Positions 24,684-33,724 of a stretch of 64,000 nucleotides of DNA are shown piece after piece (the stretch's first letter is position 1; the number at the start of each line of letters is the position of its first letter). The notes beneath the pieces were generated by a model. It was not told the origin of the DNA, did no database searches, and saw only the letters and a program-made list of their open reading frames with translations. Source of the stretch: Candidatus Obscuribacter sp. GTDB lineage: Bacteria > Cyanobacteriota > Vampirovibrionia > Obscuribacterales > Obscuribacteraceae. The position numbers and the translations under genes are program-made. Where the stretch lies: assembly GCA_016718315.1 (NCBI GenBank), contig JADKDV010000005.1, forward strand, positions 558,001 through 622,000, given 5' to 3'.

Positions 24684-26543
24684 ATGAGACGAGCAAAAAT
24701 TGCCTTATTTGCTGGAATTTTGTCGTTGGTGATGGCTGACTTGAGCCAGACAGTGGCATACGGTCAAAATGTAAGCACTCTGGATACTCTCTGGTCGCGA
24801 CTTAATCTAGGCAATTTGCAAAATCTGCTCGATACTAACGACGCCAGCGAGGCAGAGTTGATGCTCAAGGCCGCCATTGCCAGCGCCACTGCCTCGGGTG
24901 GGGCGAGTAACCCTGATGTCTTGCAGCTCTCACTGGAGCTATCTCGGCTCTACCGTATGCAATCGCGGTATGGTGAGCTAAAAGTACAATTAGCCAATAT
25001 TGCCGGTATCTATGGCTCTTTGTCCGGGGTCAAGCGCGCTCCCTATAGCTATCCGATGCTTGAGCAAGCTCGCGATTTGATCCAGCACGACAGGGTGAAC
25101 GAAGCTCGCATGTTGGTAACACCTGTGGTGGACGGATTGAGCAGTGACAAGACCGGGCCGGTGGATGCCAATGTGCTCACCAAGCTATCTGAAATTGCCG
25201 AAGGTCTCAAGTCGCACAAAGCGTCAGATGCTGCGGAGCCTATCTACAGAGTCTTGATTGCCGCTTATGAGCGTCTGCCTGAGAGCTATTTGGCGGTCTC
25301 GGATGCACGTACTAAGTTGGCTGAGATACTGCGTGATGGCGATCGTATCAGTGCTGCTATAGAGCTTGCCAGTCTGGCTTATGACGGTCAGCAAAAGGCT
25401 GGTATCGTAAGTGGTGCGCGTGGTATCAATACACTTGTGCTTTTGACCAGTCTACAACTTACAGCAGGGCAAGCTGATGCAGCAAAGCAATCTGCTGCCA
25501 AATTGGATCAGGCTATGAGTCATGCACTCACTCAAGATTTGACCAATCAACTGCATCCTATCCTGTCTCTATGCAAGCAGTTTGCCCAGGTCGGTGACTA
25601 TCAGTCTGTCAAGGTTTTGTTTGATCGCTCTCTGGTCCTTGCAGATAAGTATAGTTATTCTCAATACGATACTAGCCTGAGAGAGATTGCCCGCGCTTTA
25701 ATTGCCACTAGTAGTGGTGATGGCAAATCCAGGGCTGCCAGTCTCTATGTTGCTTTGCGTAAGTGGGCTGAGCGCCCAGACTCCGCTTTGGGACCTGATT
25801 ATGTCGCCCGTGTCATAGTCATGACCGCGCGTTTTTATGCTGAGAGTGCACAATACGATAAGCTTGCCACTGCGATGACAGAGTTGGCTGCGCTCGATAA
25901 TGAGCACCACTCCAGTAATCTCGGTCTCATTGTGTCTCAAGTGGATGACACTCAGGACTCTCAATCGCGCATCAAATACTATGAGTTGCTAACTGCAAGA
26001 CCTGGGTCTATGGTCGGTGATCGCAGGCAGTACGTGCACAACAAGTCTCATCTGGCTGACTGCTATCTTAAAGCCGGGCGTACTGCCGATGCTAAGCGGC
26101 AATGGTATCAGATGGTGCAGATTTTAAAGGACAGCCTGCCAGCTGATTGCAAAGATCTGGGCGACGAAGTCGTCCTCGTACTGGATGTCTACGCTGGCAC
26201 AGAACAGTATGATCAGGCTATGCAGCTGACAAATAACATGGCTGCTTATGGCTTTGACCGCAATATTTTAATTAGCGCTGCCAATGGCTACCTGGCTCTT
26301 TCTCACTGTCAGCAAGAACTGTCCAATTTGCCCCGGGCTGAGCTGCTGGCTGAGCGGGCATTGCAGGTCTCGGGCAAGTACGGTGGCAAAATGACTAATA
26401 ACTATTGCTATGCTCTTAGCCAGTCTGCCGCTATCCTGCGCAAAAGCGGTAAACTAAGCGAGGCGCAAGCGAGAGAAAAAGAAGCAGAGAGTCTGCGCAA
26501 GCAGATGAAGGACGCCGGTATGTCTGTCGGTGGCTGCGGTTAA
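24684..26543 (+). CDS. Secreted TPR-like helical repeat protein
   Basis: 619 residues from the ATG at 24684, with GAGAGGG just before it. A signal peptide (about residues 1-27, ending VAYG) is followed by helix-turn-helix repeats over the whole length, with TPR-type patterns such as LYRMQSRYGEL, LADCYLKAGRTADAKRQWYQM and ILRKSGKLSEAQAREKEA. Such proteins are scaffolds in the periplasm or outside the cell. No enzyme motif is seen. The gene is followed after 28 bases by an unknown cytoplasmic protein, so they may form a unit. Confidence 0.8.
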   Translation: MRRAKIALFAGILSLVMADLSQTVAYGQNVSTLDTLWSRLNLGNLQNLLDTNDASEAELMLKAAIASATASGGASNPDVLQLSLELSRLYRMQSRYGELKVQLANIAGIYGSLSGVKRAPYSYPMLEQARDLIQHDRVNEARMLVTPVVDGLSSDKTGPVDANVLTKLSEIAEGLKSHKASDAAEPIYRVLIAAYERLPESYLAVSDARTKLAEILRDGDRISAAIELASLAYDGQQKAGIVSGARGINTLVLLTSLQLTAGQADAAKQSAAKLDQAMSHALTQDLTNQLHPILSLCKQFAQVGDYQSVKVLFDRSLVLADKYSYSQYDTSLREIARALIATSSGDGKSRAASLYVALRKWAERPDSALGPDYVARVIVMTARFYAESAQYDKLATAMTELAALDNEHHSSNLGLIVSQVDDTQDSQSRIKYYELLTARPGSMVGDRRQYVHNKSHLADCYLKAGRTADAKRQWYQMVQILKDSLPADCKDLGDEVVLVLDVYAGTEQYDQAMQLTNNMAAYGFDRNILISAANGYLALSHCQQELSNLPRAELLAERALQVSGKYGGKMTNNYCYALSQSAAILRKSGKLSEAQAREKEAESLRKQMKDAGMSVGGCG

Positions 26544-26571
26544 AAGATGCCAGGCACAAGGAGTAATGATT

Positions 26572-27264
26572 GTGGGATTGTCGGTGATAGTTGGATATCT
26601 GGCTGATCAGATTGCAAACGATGAGGAAGGCGCTGAGTGGTTTAGAGAGAGTCTTGATAATCTCAATGAGTTTTTGCCCACAGTGGAGCTAAAGGCGCAC
26701 CAGGAGCCAGAGATTTGTCCGATTTATTACTGCGATATGTACGGTTATAGTGGCTTGCACTATTTGCGCCGAGTGGCCGCTCATCTGGATTTGCGAGGCA
26801 AGCTGCCAGAGCCTGGTAGCCGCGATGTCGATAATCAAGACCCAGCGCAAGATGAAGTGCTGGCAGAGTACATGGAGCGCTTTGTCGAAGACTACGAAAA
26901 AGAATTGACTGGTGAAATTGCCAGACCAAGGCACTTTGACCATCTAATTGTGCACAGCGATGCTGAGGGCTATTACATACCGCAGAGCATCGGTCATGTC
27001 CTAGTGGCGCCAGATGAGCTAGAGTTGAGCGGATTTATCGGGTCGTCAAATGCCTTGCGCGACGAATGTGTCAAGCTGGCAAGCGCATTGGAATTGCCGC
27101 TCGATATCGATCCTGAGGCAGAAGAAGTGTGGCAGGCTGCCGAGTCTCAAGGTGTTGGCTTTGTCAAATGGCAGCGCTATGGTATTGAGTCTTATTGCTG
27201 TCTGCGCCTTTATCGGGCGGCCACTCATTCGATAGAGACTGGGGCTGCTATCGTCTTTTGTTAA
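26572..27264 (+). CDS. Acidic hypothetical protein
   Basis: About 230 residues, unrecognised. It is strongly acidic with many Tyr and Cys (ICPIYYCDMYGYSGLHYLRR; the C-terminal YGIESYCCLRLYRAA). The N-terminal VGLSVIVGYLADQIAND suggests a short hydrophobic start that is not a clear signal peptide. I chose the GTG at 26572 because AAGGAG lies 8 bases before it; the ATG at 26566 is only 2 bases away from that site. It probably shares a transcript with the preceding TPR-like gene. It converges on a small membrane protein gene. Confidence 0.6.
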   Translation: MGLSVIVGYLADQIANDEEGAEWFRESLDNLNEFLPTVELKAHQEPEICPIYYCDMYGYSGLHYLRRVAAHLDLRGKLPEPGSRDVDNQDPAQDEVLAEYMERFVEDYEKELTGEIARPRHFDHLIVHSDAEGYYIPQSIGHVLVAPDELELSGFIGSSNALRDECVKLASALELPLDIDPEAEEVWQAAESQGVGFVKWQRYGIESYCCLRLYRAATHSIETGAAIVFC

Positions 27265-27295
27265 GTGGTTGATATCTTATTGCATTCAGTGCATC

Positions 27296-27814
27296 CTATT
27301 GGAACGCCACAAGGCGGTGCAAGCCCAGCTGACAGAAATGAGTATAGACATTGCAGGCGATAAAATACACTGCTACAGCTGTCACCGCCCATGATGTCAT
27401 TTCTCGCGATTTGTCATTGTAGATAAATCCGGCAGTGGCGCCAATCAAGAGTGTCGCCAGGACAAGTAATCCAGCTGGCTCATTATGTTGCATGCTGTTA
27501 GAGAGGCTTACAACTGCCCCGCAAAAGCTATAAAACGCCAGGGGGATAGCTGTTAGCTTGCGCGATTGGGCACTGTGCATCAGTCCCAAAATCAATACCG
27601 ATATAATCAGGTATTGCCAGATATTGGCGATAGCAAAGTCTAGTTCAGTTTTATTCCAGCTATTGCAATAGATCTCTGCTGAGACATAAAAGAGCATGAG
27701 AGGCAAACACCACATACTGACGCCAATCCAGTTGACTGAATGCCAATCCCAGGTGACGGCAAGCTTTGGTTTGCTAGTGTTATTGCTTACAATTGGATGG
27801 TAGTGGATGTTCAT
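27296..27814 (-). CDS. Small polytopic membrane protein
   Basis: 172 residues with about five hydrophobic segments (ISMW/CLPLMLFYVSAEI, YLIISVLILGLMH, LAFYSFCGAVVSL, LLVLATLLIGATAGFIY, VTAVAVYFIACNVY). There is no charged active-site motif. Family unknown. It converges with the preceding gene and lies alone. A cytoplasmic-membrane location is the only safe statement. Confidence 0.65.
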   Translation of the reverse strand: MNIHYHPIVSNNTSKPKLAVTWDWHSVNWIGVSMWCLPLMLFYVSAEIYCNSWNKTELDFAIANIWQYLIISVLILGLMHSAQSRKLTAIPLAFYSFCGAVVSLSNSMQHNEPAGLLVLATLLIGATAGFIYNDKSREMTSWAVTAVAVYFIACNVYTHFCQLGLHRLVAFQ

Positions 27815-28113
27815 GCAGGATACCTGGGGCGCAAGACAGGAGTTAACGATCGCATCCTATTGGCAGATTGTGGCAAAAACAGGTCACGAGCGGGGATTTA
27901 TACGTGTTTGCTGGTGCTGGTCGGTCCACCTGGTCTGACGGCTGCGACGTATTTACCTGACACACTTGACTGGTGTTGGCGGAGATGTAGCGATGGCGCG
28001 TGGCTTTGCTAGAATACGGATCGGTGGCATTATGCGTGAAGACTTTCCTTTTTTAGTTCTTTCACTATGTTTACTTGGATTAGGTTTGCCTGGGCCAAAT
28101 TGGAGGACTCGCC
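27815..28113. other. Gene-free gap upstream of the PDZ gene
   Basis: About 300 bases with only chance ORFs (27740-28012 forward lacks a ribosome-binding site and overlaps an opposing gene). No hairpin, repeat or RNA gene was recognised. The last bases contain GGAGGA (28102-28107), the apparent ribosome-binding site of a GTG at 28114. Confidence 0.5.
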
Positions 28114-28144
28114 GTGTCAGAGATAGACTTCAATCCGCCTAAGG

Positions 28145-28450
28145 ATGGAAAAATCTCAAACCCCTAAAATAGTGCTGGGGCTGCAGTGGGCACTTTACAC
28201 TCCACCGTATCCGGCTTTAAATAGTCCTATTGAGCTAAGGATCGCGTGCCTAGACGAGGGACGTCGAGCCCAATTGGCTGGTCTGATGATCGGCGACATC
28301 GTGTACGCCATTAATGGATTCAGTATTAATGAGCTTATTGGTGTCAATAGTGATTGGTCAGAATTGACTAAATATATAAACATCTATGGCTGTCATGGCT
28401 TGAAATTTGCCATCAAACGAAATGACGAGCAGCTAGAGCTGGAAGTTTGA
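28145..28450 (+). CDS. Small PDZ-like domain protein, probably frameshifted at its start
   Basis: About 100 residues resembling a PDZ domain: VLGLQWALYTPPYP, then ACLDEGRRAQLAGLMIGDIVYAINGFSI, the carboxylate-binding and core region of PDZ folds, ending FAIKRNDEQLELEV. The ATG at 28145 has no proper ribosome-binding site. A better start is GTG 28114, with GGAGG 7 bases upstream, which reads SEIDFNPPKDGK in another frame and would join this one if the AAAAA run at about 28149-28153 had one A fewer. So the true gene is probably 28114-28450 with one inserted base. It is likely cytoplasmic, since no signal peptide is seen. Confidence 0.65.
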   Translation: MEKSQTPKIVLGLQWALYTPPYPALNSPIELRIACLDEGRRAQLAGLMIGDIVYAINGFSINELIGVNSDWSELTKYINIYGCHGLKFAIKRNDEQLELEV

Positions 28451-28767
28451 ACGTTTGTAAGTTTGCCAGCTGTGCCTGAGTTTATGCTTGAGCTTAATGG
28501 CTGTTTCAGCCGATCTTCTGCTTGATAAGTTGAAGTTTTAGATCAAGTGGAACTTCTCTCCTGTCGATGTGTCTCTACGTGAGCCATGATTGAGCATCGC
28601 TAAATGTTGAAGAGTTGATTGTAGATAGCCGCTTGCGGCTTATCTTGAATTGATGCTGCGTTACGTTGACATAAACTCCTTTGTCAGCGTTGTTTTACTG
28701 TGACCAAGATGTTTGGCGTTTCAACTGCTCAGTTATACATAGATACAACGACAATGGGTGAAATCAA
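28451..28767 (+). promoter_or_regulatory. Intergenic region with candidate promoter for the BON gene
   Basis: 317 bases without a gene. A -10 like TATACA (28734-28739) follows TTTGGC (28712-28717) at a 16-base spacing, about 30 bases before the BON start. A short palindrome (AGCCGC/GCGGCT, near 28627-28640) lies further upstream, and an isolated TTGACA is at 28666-28671. Nothing else was seen. Confidence 0.4.
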
Positions 28768-29169
28768 ATGAAAAGTTTGTTGGCATCTGCCGCCGCTTGT
28801 GCACTTGTGGTGATTAGCATTAACACCGCACATGCCAAGGCTGTAAAAGCAGATAACACAAAACAAAATCGCGGCGCTCTTGAAGAGAACGCCGTGGTAG
28901 CTGATCAGCAGGGTAATGGCAAAGAACAAATCAAAATTCTTGCCAATATTCGCCGGGTAATTATGCGACAAAAGGACCTTTCTATGAACGCTAAGAACAT
29001 CAAGATTTTAGTGTCTGACAGTAATTTTGCCGTTTTGCGTGGACCAGTAGATAGCGCAGCCGAAAAGGAACGCGTCGAAGAACTGGTCAAAAAATGCAAG
29101 GGCGTCACCGGTATAAAAACTGAGCTAAGCATCGCAGCTAAGGCTCAGCAAGCTTTTAGAAGCAAATAA
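28768..29169 (+). CDS. Secreted BON domain protein
   Basis: 133 residues. A signal peptide (about 1-23, ending TAHA) precedes a charged linker and one BON domain at about residues 55-125: ILANIRRVIMRQKDLSMNAKN, IKILVSDSNFAVLRGPVDSAAEKERVEELV, then CKGVTGIKTELSI. BON domains bind phospholipids or peptidoglycan and occur in osmotic-stress proteins such as OsmY. Most OsmY-type proteins have two; here there is one. It sits 28 bases before the glycine-zipper stress gene and the two end at a shared terminator, so they are an operon. Confidence 0.88.
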   Translation: MKSLLASAAACALVVISINTAHAKAVKADNTKQNRGALEENAVVADQQGNGKEQIKILANIRRVIMRQKDLSMNAKNIKILVSDSNFAVLRGPVDSAAEKERVEELVKKCKGVTGIKTELSIAAKAQQAFRSK

Positions 29170-29197
29170 AACTAACACTAAATTTGGAGAAATCACA

Positions 29198-29725
29198 ATG
29201 TCACAATCAGTAATCGGTCTTGTTAAGACACGCGTTGAAGCAGAAAATCTAGTCGACGCCTTGCAAAACGCCGGATTTTTAAATAGCGATTTGTCGGTGC
29301 TTTTCCCCGACAAGCAAGGTAGCAAAGATTTTGCTCACGACAATTCCACTAAAGCACCTGAAGGTGCTGCAACTGGTGCCACCACAGGCGGCGTCATTGG
29401 TGGAGCCCTCGGACTTCTGGCGGGTATCGGCGCTCTGGCTATTCCAGGCGTAGGACCATTTATTGCCGCTGGACCGATTATGGCTACTCTCAGTGGTGTC
29501 GGCGTCGGCGCTACTCTTGGTGGTTTGACCGGTGCTCTTATCGGTATGGGTATCCCGGAGTATGAAGCTAAGATGTTTGAAGGTAAGTTGAAAGAAGGCA
29601 ATATCCTTATCGCTGCACACAGCGAAAAGGGCGATGCTCTCAAGCGTGCTGAAGAAATTTTCAAGACTCACGGAGCAATGGATGTAAAACGTGTTGGCGA
29701 CGCGGCTGTAAAAGCCGTCAAGTAA
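29198..29725 (+). CDS. General-stress-type protein with glycine-zipper region
   Basis: 175 residues. The N-terminal ALQNAGFLNSDLSVLFPD resembles the start of general stress protein 17M and low-temperature-induced proteins. Residues about 50-115 are Gly/Ala/Pro-rich and membrane-compatible (GATTGGVIGGALGLLAGIG, GVGVGATLGGLTGALIGMG), a glycine-zipper pattern. The C-terminus is charged (HSEKGDALKRAEEIFKTHGA). GGAG lies about 8 bases before the ATG. It follows the BON gene and ends at a terminator. The pair looks like an osmotic or envelope stress unit, by analogy with BON/YflT-like pairs elsewhere. Confidence 0.82.
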   Translation: MSQSVIGLVKTRVEAENLVDALQNAGFLNSDLSVLFPDKQGSKDFAHDNSTKAPEGAATGATTGGVIGGALGLLAGIGALAIPGVGPFIAAGPIMATLSGVGVGATLGGLTGALIGMGIPEYEAKMFEGKLKEGNILIAAHSEKGDALKRAEEIFKTHGAMDVKRVGDAAVKAVK

Positions 29726-29745
29726 AAATAGTCGAGACGTTCAAA

Positions 29746-29776
29746 AGGGCACCCACCTGGTGGGTGCCTTCTTGCT
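29746..29776 (+). terminator. Intrinsic terminator of the BON/stress operon
   Basis: GGCACCCA (29748-29755) pairs with TGGGTGCC (29761-29768) around a 5-base loop, preceded by AAAA and followed by TTCTTGCTTG. The U tract is interrupted but the stem is strong. Confidence 0.75.
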
Positions 29777-29823
29777 TGTGGAACTCTTCCATTCCCAGTA
29801 AGATTTGATGTGTCTGTGCCTGT

Positions 29824-30483
29824 TTGCGGAGGATTATTAGCCTGGAGAAATCTAACGAATTGCCGCATGATTTTCGAGTTTATAGGGGCCGCGACCTTAA
29901 CCAGAGTCCTGTTGAAGAAATCTTTGAGTTAGCAAAAATTGTTTATGGGCTGGGTGCTCTTGGTACGGACATTTTAGGCAAATGGTTTGACACAAATTCT
30001 AATATTTTTTGGCTCGTGCGCAGAGGCGCAGACCTTGCTGGCTACTTGTCTTGTTTGCCGGTAGCTCCCGAAAGGTTTGAAGAATGTTTGGATGAAGAAT
30101 TTGATGAGAAGTGCATTGAAATCGCAAATGCACAGACTTCAGAGTTTTGTTGCTTTATCTCTTCCATCGCAATTCATCCCCGGTTTCAATCCTCTACTCC
30201 TGTATCGGCGCTTCTAAGATTGGCTTTGCTCCAAGACATGATTGACATGGCGGATTGCAAAAGTTGGTCGTTGGCAGCTCAGACTCTTAGTTCTAAGGGG
30301 TCCGGCTGCATGAGGTCCTTAGGTCTGGTCCCCATTGGTATAACTAAAAGTAATTGGCAAATTGAACGCGCCATCTTAGATCGGCTTGAGTTGATACATC
30401 ATCAATCTCGGCTCAGAGAGAAGTTTGTTGATAGGTGGAAGATTGACTCGCATGCGGATATCTATTTGGGCAAACATAACTAG
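29824..30483 (+). CDS. GNAT-like acyltransferase, start uncertain
   Basis: Up to 219 residues. The pattern suggests a GNAT fold: FWLVRRGADLAGYLSCLPV (strands 2-4), FISSIAIHPRFQ (the strand before the acyl-CoA loop), and KSWSLAAQTLSSKGSGCMRSLGLVPIG in the last third. The usual pyrophosphate loop is unusual (HPRFQSSTPVSALL instead of R-x-x-G-x-G), so function is uncertain. The open frame starts with TTG at 29824, but GGAGG lies just after it; no ATG or GTG follows at the right distance, so the true start is unclear, perhaps a rare start codon. Confidence 0.55.
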   Translation: MRRIISLEKSNELPHDFRVYRGRDLNQSPVEEIFELAKIVYGLGALGTDILGKWFDTNSNIFWLVRRGADLAGYLSCLPVAPERFEECLDEEFDEKCIEIANAQTSEFCCFISSIAIHPRFQSSTPVSALLRLALLQDMIDMADCKSWSLAAQTLSSKGSGCMRSLGLVPIGITKSNWQIERAILDRLELIHHQSRLREKFVDRWKIDSHADIYLGKHN

Positions 30484-30506
30484 CAAGCAGCGCAAAAATC
30501 CGCTTG

Positions 30507-31439
30507 TCACATCCCCGGATCAAAAAAGGGCTTAAGCGACTCGCTACTGCTCGCTCTCTCAAACACATGCTCAAAGCTCTCCAGGGCGTAGATATCATCC
30601 ACCAGTCCGTCGACATTGAGCTTGCCACTACTGAGCAAATCCAGTGCATCATCAAAGCTGCCGTAGTTGACGACATGCATTACTGGTTCTTTCTTAAGTA
30701 CATCTATGAGTTTAAAGGCGACTGGCTCGTACTGCCGACTTTTGAGGATCATTTTGCCGCCAGGTTTAATTGCTGCCACCATGGCCTTTAGCACCGCCGA
30801 TGATGCAAATGTCTCTATCACATAGTCAAAACTGCCTGATAGTCCTTTTAGCTCACGCATTTCCTCGGCGCTATCGAGGTCATAGACTGGTAATTTGCCA
30901 AAGCCATAGAGGTCTAGGATAAGCTGCATCAGCTCACTAAATCTGTTTTTGCCAAAGATGGCGCCTTGCTCTGCGGGGGTGATGCCGGACTTGAGCACCG
31001 CCAGTGATGCTGCGACCGGCTCAGTGTAGGCAGCATGCAAAAAGCTAACATCATCAGCTAGAGGCAGTACTGTATAAGCAGGCACTGCGATGTACTCGGC
31101 AAAGCCGCCGTCCAAATCAAGCCCGACAAATCCGGTGTCACAGCAGCTCTCGCCCTGTTTGCAGCGGTTGCAATGGTCGCATCTCAGTATTGGGTTGACG
31201 GTTACGCGTTGTCCGCTTTTAACTCCTTCTACAGTGGCGCCCACTGAGTCCACCGTGCCGGCTAGCTCATGACCGAGGATGAGCGGGTCGCGTACTTTGA
31301 GTTTGCCTTGGGCTGCGTATATGTCGGTGCGGCAAAGTCCCGCCAGTCCGACCTGGATCACAACTTGTGTGTCAGCTGCCACTGGCTTGGCACTTTTGGC
31401 TACTGTTACTGATTTGCCGTTTTTTAGCAGTGCTTTCAA
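30507..31439 (-). CDS. Zinc-dependent alcohol dehydrogenase-like protein (MDR)
   Basis: 310 residues, rather short for the family (about 340-350). Catalytic zinc ligands are present (LCRTD Cys36, LGHE His57/Glu58) and the structural zinc cysteines CDHCNRCKQGESC (87, 90, 93, 99/100). The cofactor domain is abnormal: where a VxGxGxxG loop is expected the sequence reads AIFGKNRFSELM, and the following YVIET / AIKPGGKMILK are normal. NAD(P) binding may be altered or lost. The start is TTG at 31439 without a good ribosome-binding site. The neighbour downstream is a phosphatase in the same direction, 36 bases away. Confidence 0.85.
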   Translation of the reverse strand: MKALLKNGKSVTVAKSAKPVAADTQVVIQVGLAGLCRTDIYAAQGKLKVRDPLILGHELAGTVDSVGATVEGVKSGQRVTVNPILRCDHCNRCKQGESCCDTGFVGLDLDGGFAEYIAVPAYTVLPLADDVSFLHAAYTEPVAASLAVLKSGITPAEQGAIFGKNRFSELMQLILDLYGFGKLPVYDLDSAEEMRELKGLSGSFDYVIETFASSAVLKAMVAAIKPGGKMILKSRQYEPVAFKLIDVLKKEPVMHVVNYGSFDDALDLLSSGKLNVDGLVDDIYALESFEHVFERASSSESLKPFFDPGM

Positions 31440-31475
31440 GATTTTACCGATAAAAGCAGGGTTGCCATTGTGTCT

Positions 31476-32012
31476 TTACAATTTACCCAGTACATCTTCC
31501 AATTTCTTGCCGCTATAGCTCTCAGTTGCTTCTTTTAAAAAGGCAAACTCAGCGTGGAAGCCAAGGGCGATCATCTCCTCGTAAGCATCAGCCAGGCTGA
31601 AGCCCTCTACAAGCATGCGATATATGCCAACAGCCATGCCTGTGCGGTCCTGACCGTGGAGGCAGTGCACAAAGACGGGCTGGTTAGCCGGGTCTGTTGC
31701 CAGGCGCAAAAATCTCTCGATGTCGCGCTCTTGCGGCTTAAAAAAGGGGTTGAGAGCGACTGAGTGATAATTCAGCCCCATGCCTTTGACAAGCTTTTCT
31801 TCATCCAGTATCTGCAATTGTTCTTCGCGCAGATTGATGATTGTTTTGACGCCTTCCTCTTTGAGTCTGACAAATCCGCGGTCGGTGGGCTGACCACCCC
31901 GGCTGAGATTGTCGTTTACCATTTGATAATTAGGCAGATCGCTCAAGAGCTTGGTCAGCTCTTCAAAATGGGAGAGGCTATTCTGTTTAAGGTCGAAATT
32001 TTCGAAGGTCAA
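31476..32012 (-). CDS. Dual-specificity/tyrosine phosphatase-like protein
   Basis: 178 residues. The Cys-based phosphatase signature is clear: VHCLHGQDRTGMA fits HCx5R-T/S, with Cys117 and Arg123. An upstream NLSRGGQPTDRGFVRLKEEG and TIINLREE fit the DSP-like proteins related to bacterial DUF442/KAP phosphatases, where the DRGF region and general-acid loop lie. It could remove phosphate from Tyr/Ser/Thr or from phosphoinositide-like or sugar substrates. It may oppose the Ser/Thr kinases of this genome. The start is a TTG with poor ribosome-binding context, so the first few residues are uncertain. Confidence 0.85.
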   Translation of the reverse strand: MTFENFDLKQNSLSHFEELTKLLSDLPNYQMVNDNLSRGGQPTDRGFVRLKEEGVKTIINLREEQLQILDEEKLVKGMGLNYHSVALNPFFKPQERDIERFLRLATDPANQPVFVHCLHGQDRTGMAVGIYRMLVEGFSLADAYEEMIALGFHAEFAFLKEATESYSGKKLEDVLGKL

Positions 32013-32103
32013 AGTTAAAATGCCTCATCAAAGCTGGAAGGTCGCCCGAGTCTGATTGATAATAGTTGCCTATAGCCTCAGCGGCAATACTTAAGGGGAA
32101 TGT

Positions 32104-33711
32104 ATGACAACCAGTCAGGTCAAAGAAGGTAAGAGCAAGTACGAAGAGAACGCTCTCAAGGATGCCATAGCCATCCTCGATTTTGGCTCTCAATACTCAC
32201 AGCTTATCGCACGCAGAGTACGCGAGCATTCAGTTTACTCCGAGCTTTTGCCACATTCAATCAGTGCCGCTGATCTGAAGCGTCTCAACCCAAAGGGCAT
32301 CATCCTCTCGGGCGGTCCCAATAGCTGCTACGAAGAGCACGCTCCTCAGCTCGATCCCGAAATCTGGAAAATGGGTCTGCCGGTACTCGGTGTCTGCTAC
32401 GGCATGCAGCTGATGAGCCGCGATCTGGGCGGTCATGTGGAGCCAGCCGAGGTGCGCGAATACGGTCGTGCGATGCTGACAATTGTGCATCACGACAAAT
32501 TATTTGAAGGGCTCGACCCCACAATGGAAAGCTGGATGAGCCACGGTGACAGCGTCACCAAGCTGCCTGAGGGCTTTGCCGTAGTTGCTCGTACAGTCGA
32601 TACGCCTGTGGCTGCCATTGCCGATGAGCTGCGCAACTATTACGGTGTGCAATTCCACCCGGAGGTAGTGCATACAAGGGGTGGCAGACAAGTTATCGCC
32701 AACTTTACTCTCAATATTTGTGGTTGCCCTCAAAACTGGACCATGAGCCGCTTTGTCGAAGAAGCCTGCCAGTCTGTCAAAGAACATGTCGGCGACAAGC
32801 GCGTGCTTTTGGCTCTTTCTGGCGGTGTGGATAGCTCAACACTGGCATTTCTTTTGCACAAAGCCATCGGTGACAATCTCACCTGCATGTATATAGATCA
32901 AGGCTTTATGCGCAAAAACGAGTCAGAGCAGCTGGTCGATGTGTTTGAGAGACAGTTTAATATCCATGTACATGCAATCGATGCTGCCGAGAGATTTCTC
33001 TCCAAGATGGTTGGTGTATCAGACCCCGAGCAAAAGCGCAAAATCATTGGTGCTGAGTTTATCCGTGTTTTTGAGAGCGAGTCCAAAAAGCTCGGACCTT
33101 TTGACTATCTCGCTCAGGGTACTCTCTATCCAGACGTGGTGGAGTCAGCTGGTACTAAGGTCGATCCTGTGACTGGTAAGCCAGTAGCAGTCAAAATCAA
33201 ATCACACCACAATGTGGGTGGTCTGCCTGACGATATCAAGTTTGCGCTGGTGGAGCCTTTTGCCAAACTATTTAAAGACGAAGTCAGACTGGTTGGCAAA
33301 GAGTTGGGTGTGCCCAGTAGCATTATCGAGCGTCATCCCTTCCCGGGTCCTGGCCTGGCTATACGTGTGCTAGGTGAAGTCACTGAGGAGCGCCTCAAAG
33401 TACTCAGAGAGGCTGACTGGATTATCCGTGAAGAAGTCTTGAATCATGGACTCTATAACGAAATCTGGCAGGTCTTTGGTGTGCTTTTGCCGACCAAATC
33501 TGTGGGCGTTATGGGCGATCAACGCACTTATCAAAACGCTATTGCGGTGCGGGCCGTTACATCCGAGGACGGCATGACTGCTGACTGGGCGCGCTTGCCC
33601 TATGACTTACTGGCGATTATCTCGCAGCGTATAGTCAACGAAGTACCTGGTATCAACCGTGTCGTTTACGACATTACTTCCAAGCCACCAGCTACTATCG
33701 AGTGGGAATAA
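32104..33711 (+). CDS. guaA: GMP synthase (glutamine-hydrolysing)
   Basis: 535 residues, full length. It converts XMP to GMP using glutamine and ATP. N-terminal class I glutamine amidotransferase: AILDFGSQYSQLIARRVRE, nucleophile Cys98 in GVCYGMQ, and the His185/Glu187 pair in FHPEV. Then the ATP-pyrophosphatase P-loop LALSGGVDSS (about 238-245), and the C-terminal dimerisation domain ending KPPATIEWE, the conserved guaA terminus. AAGGGGA lies about 5 bases before the ATG. The next gene starts 14 bases after its stop, so they may share a transcript. Confidence 0.98.
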   Translation: MTTSQVKEGKSKYEENALKDAIAILDFGSQYSQLIARRVREHSVYSELLPHSISAADLKRLNPKGIILSGGPNSCYEEHAPQLDPEIWKMGLPVLGVCYGMQLMSRDLGGHVEPAEVREYGRAMLTIVHHDKLFEGLDPTMESWMSHGDSVTKLPEGFAVVARTVDTPVAAIADELRNYYGVQFHPEVVHTRGGRQVIANFTLNICGCPQNWTMSRFVEEACQSVKEHVGDKRVLLALSGGVDSSTLAFLLHKAIGDNLTCMYIDQGFMRKNESEQLVDVFERQFNIHVHAIDAAERFLSKMVGVSDPEQKRKIIGAEFIRVFESESKKLGPFDYLAQGTLYPDVVESAGTKVDPVTGKPVAVKIKSHHNVGGLPDDIKFALVEPFAKLFKDEVRLVGKELGVPSSIIERHPFPGPGLAIRVLGEVTEERLKVLREADWIIREEVLNHGLYNEIWQVFGVLLPTKSVGVMGDQRTYQNAIAVRAVTSEDGMTADWARLPYDLLAIISQRIVNEVPGINRVVYDITSKPPATIEWE

Positions 33712-33724
33712 TGAGGGGCAGTCT

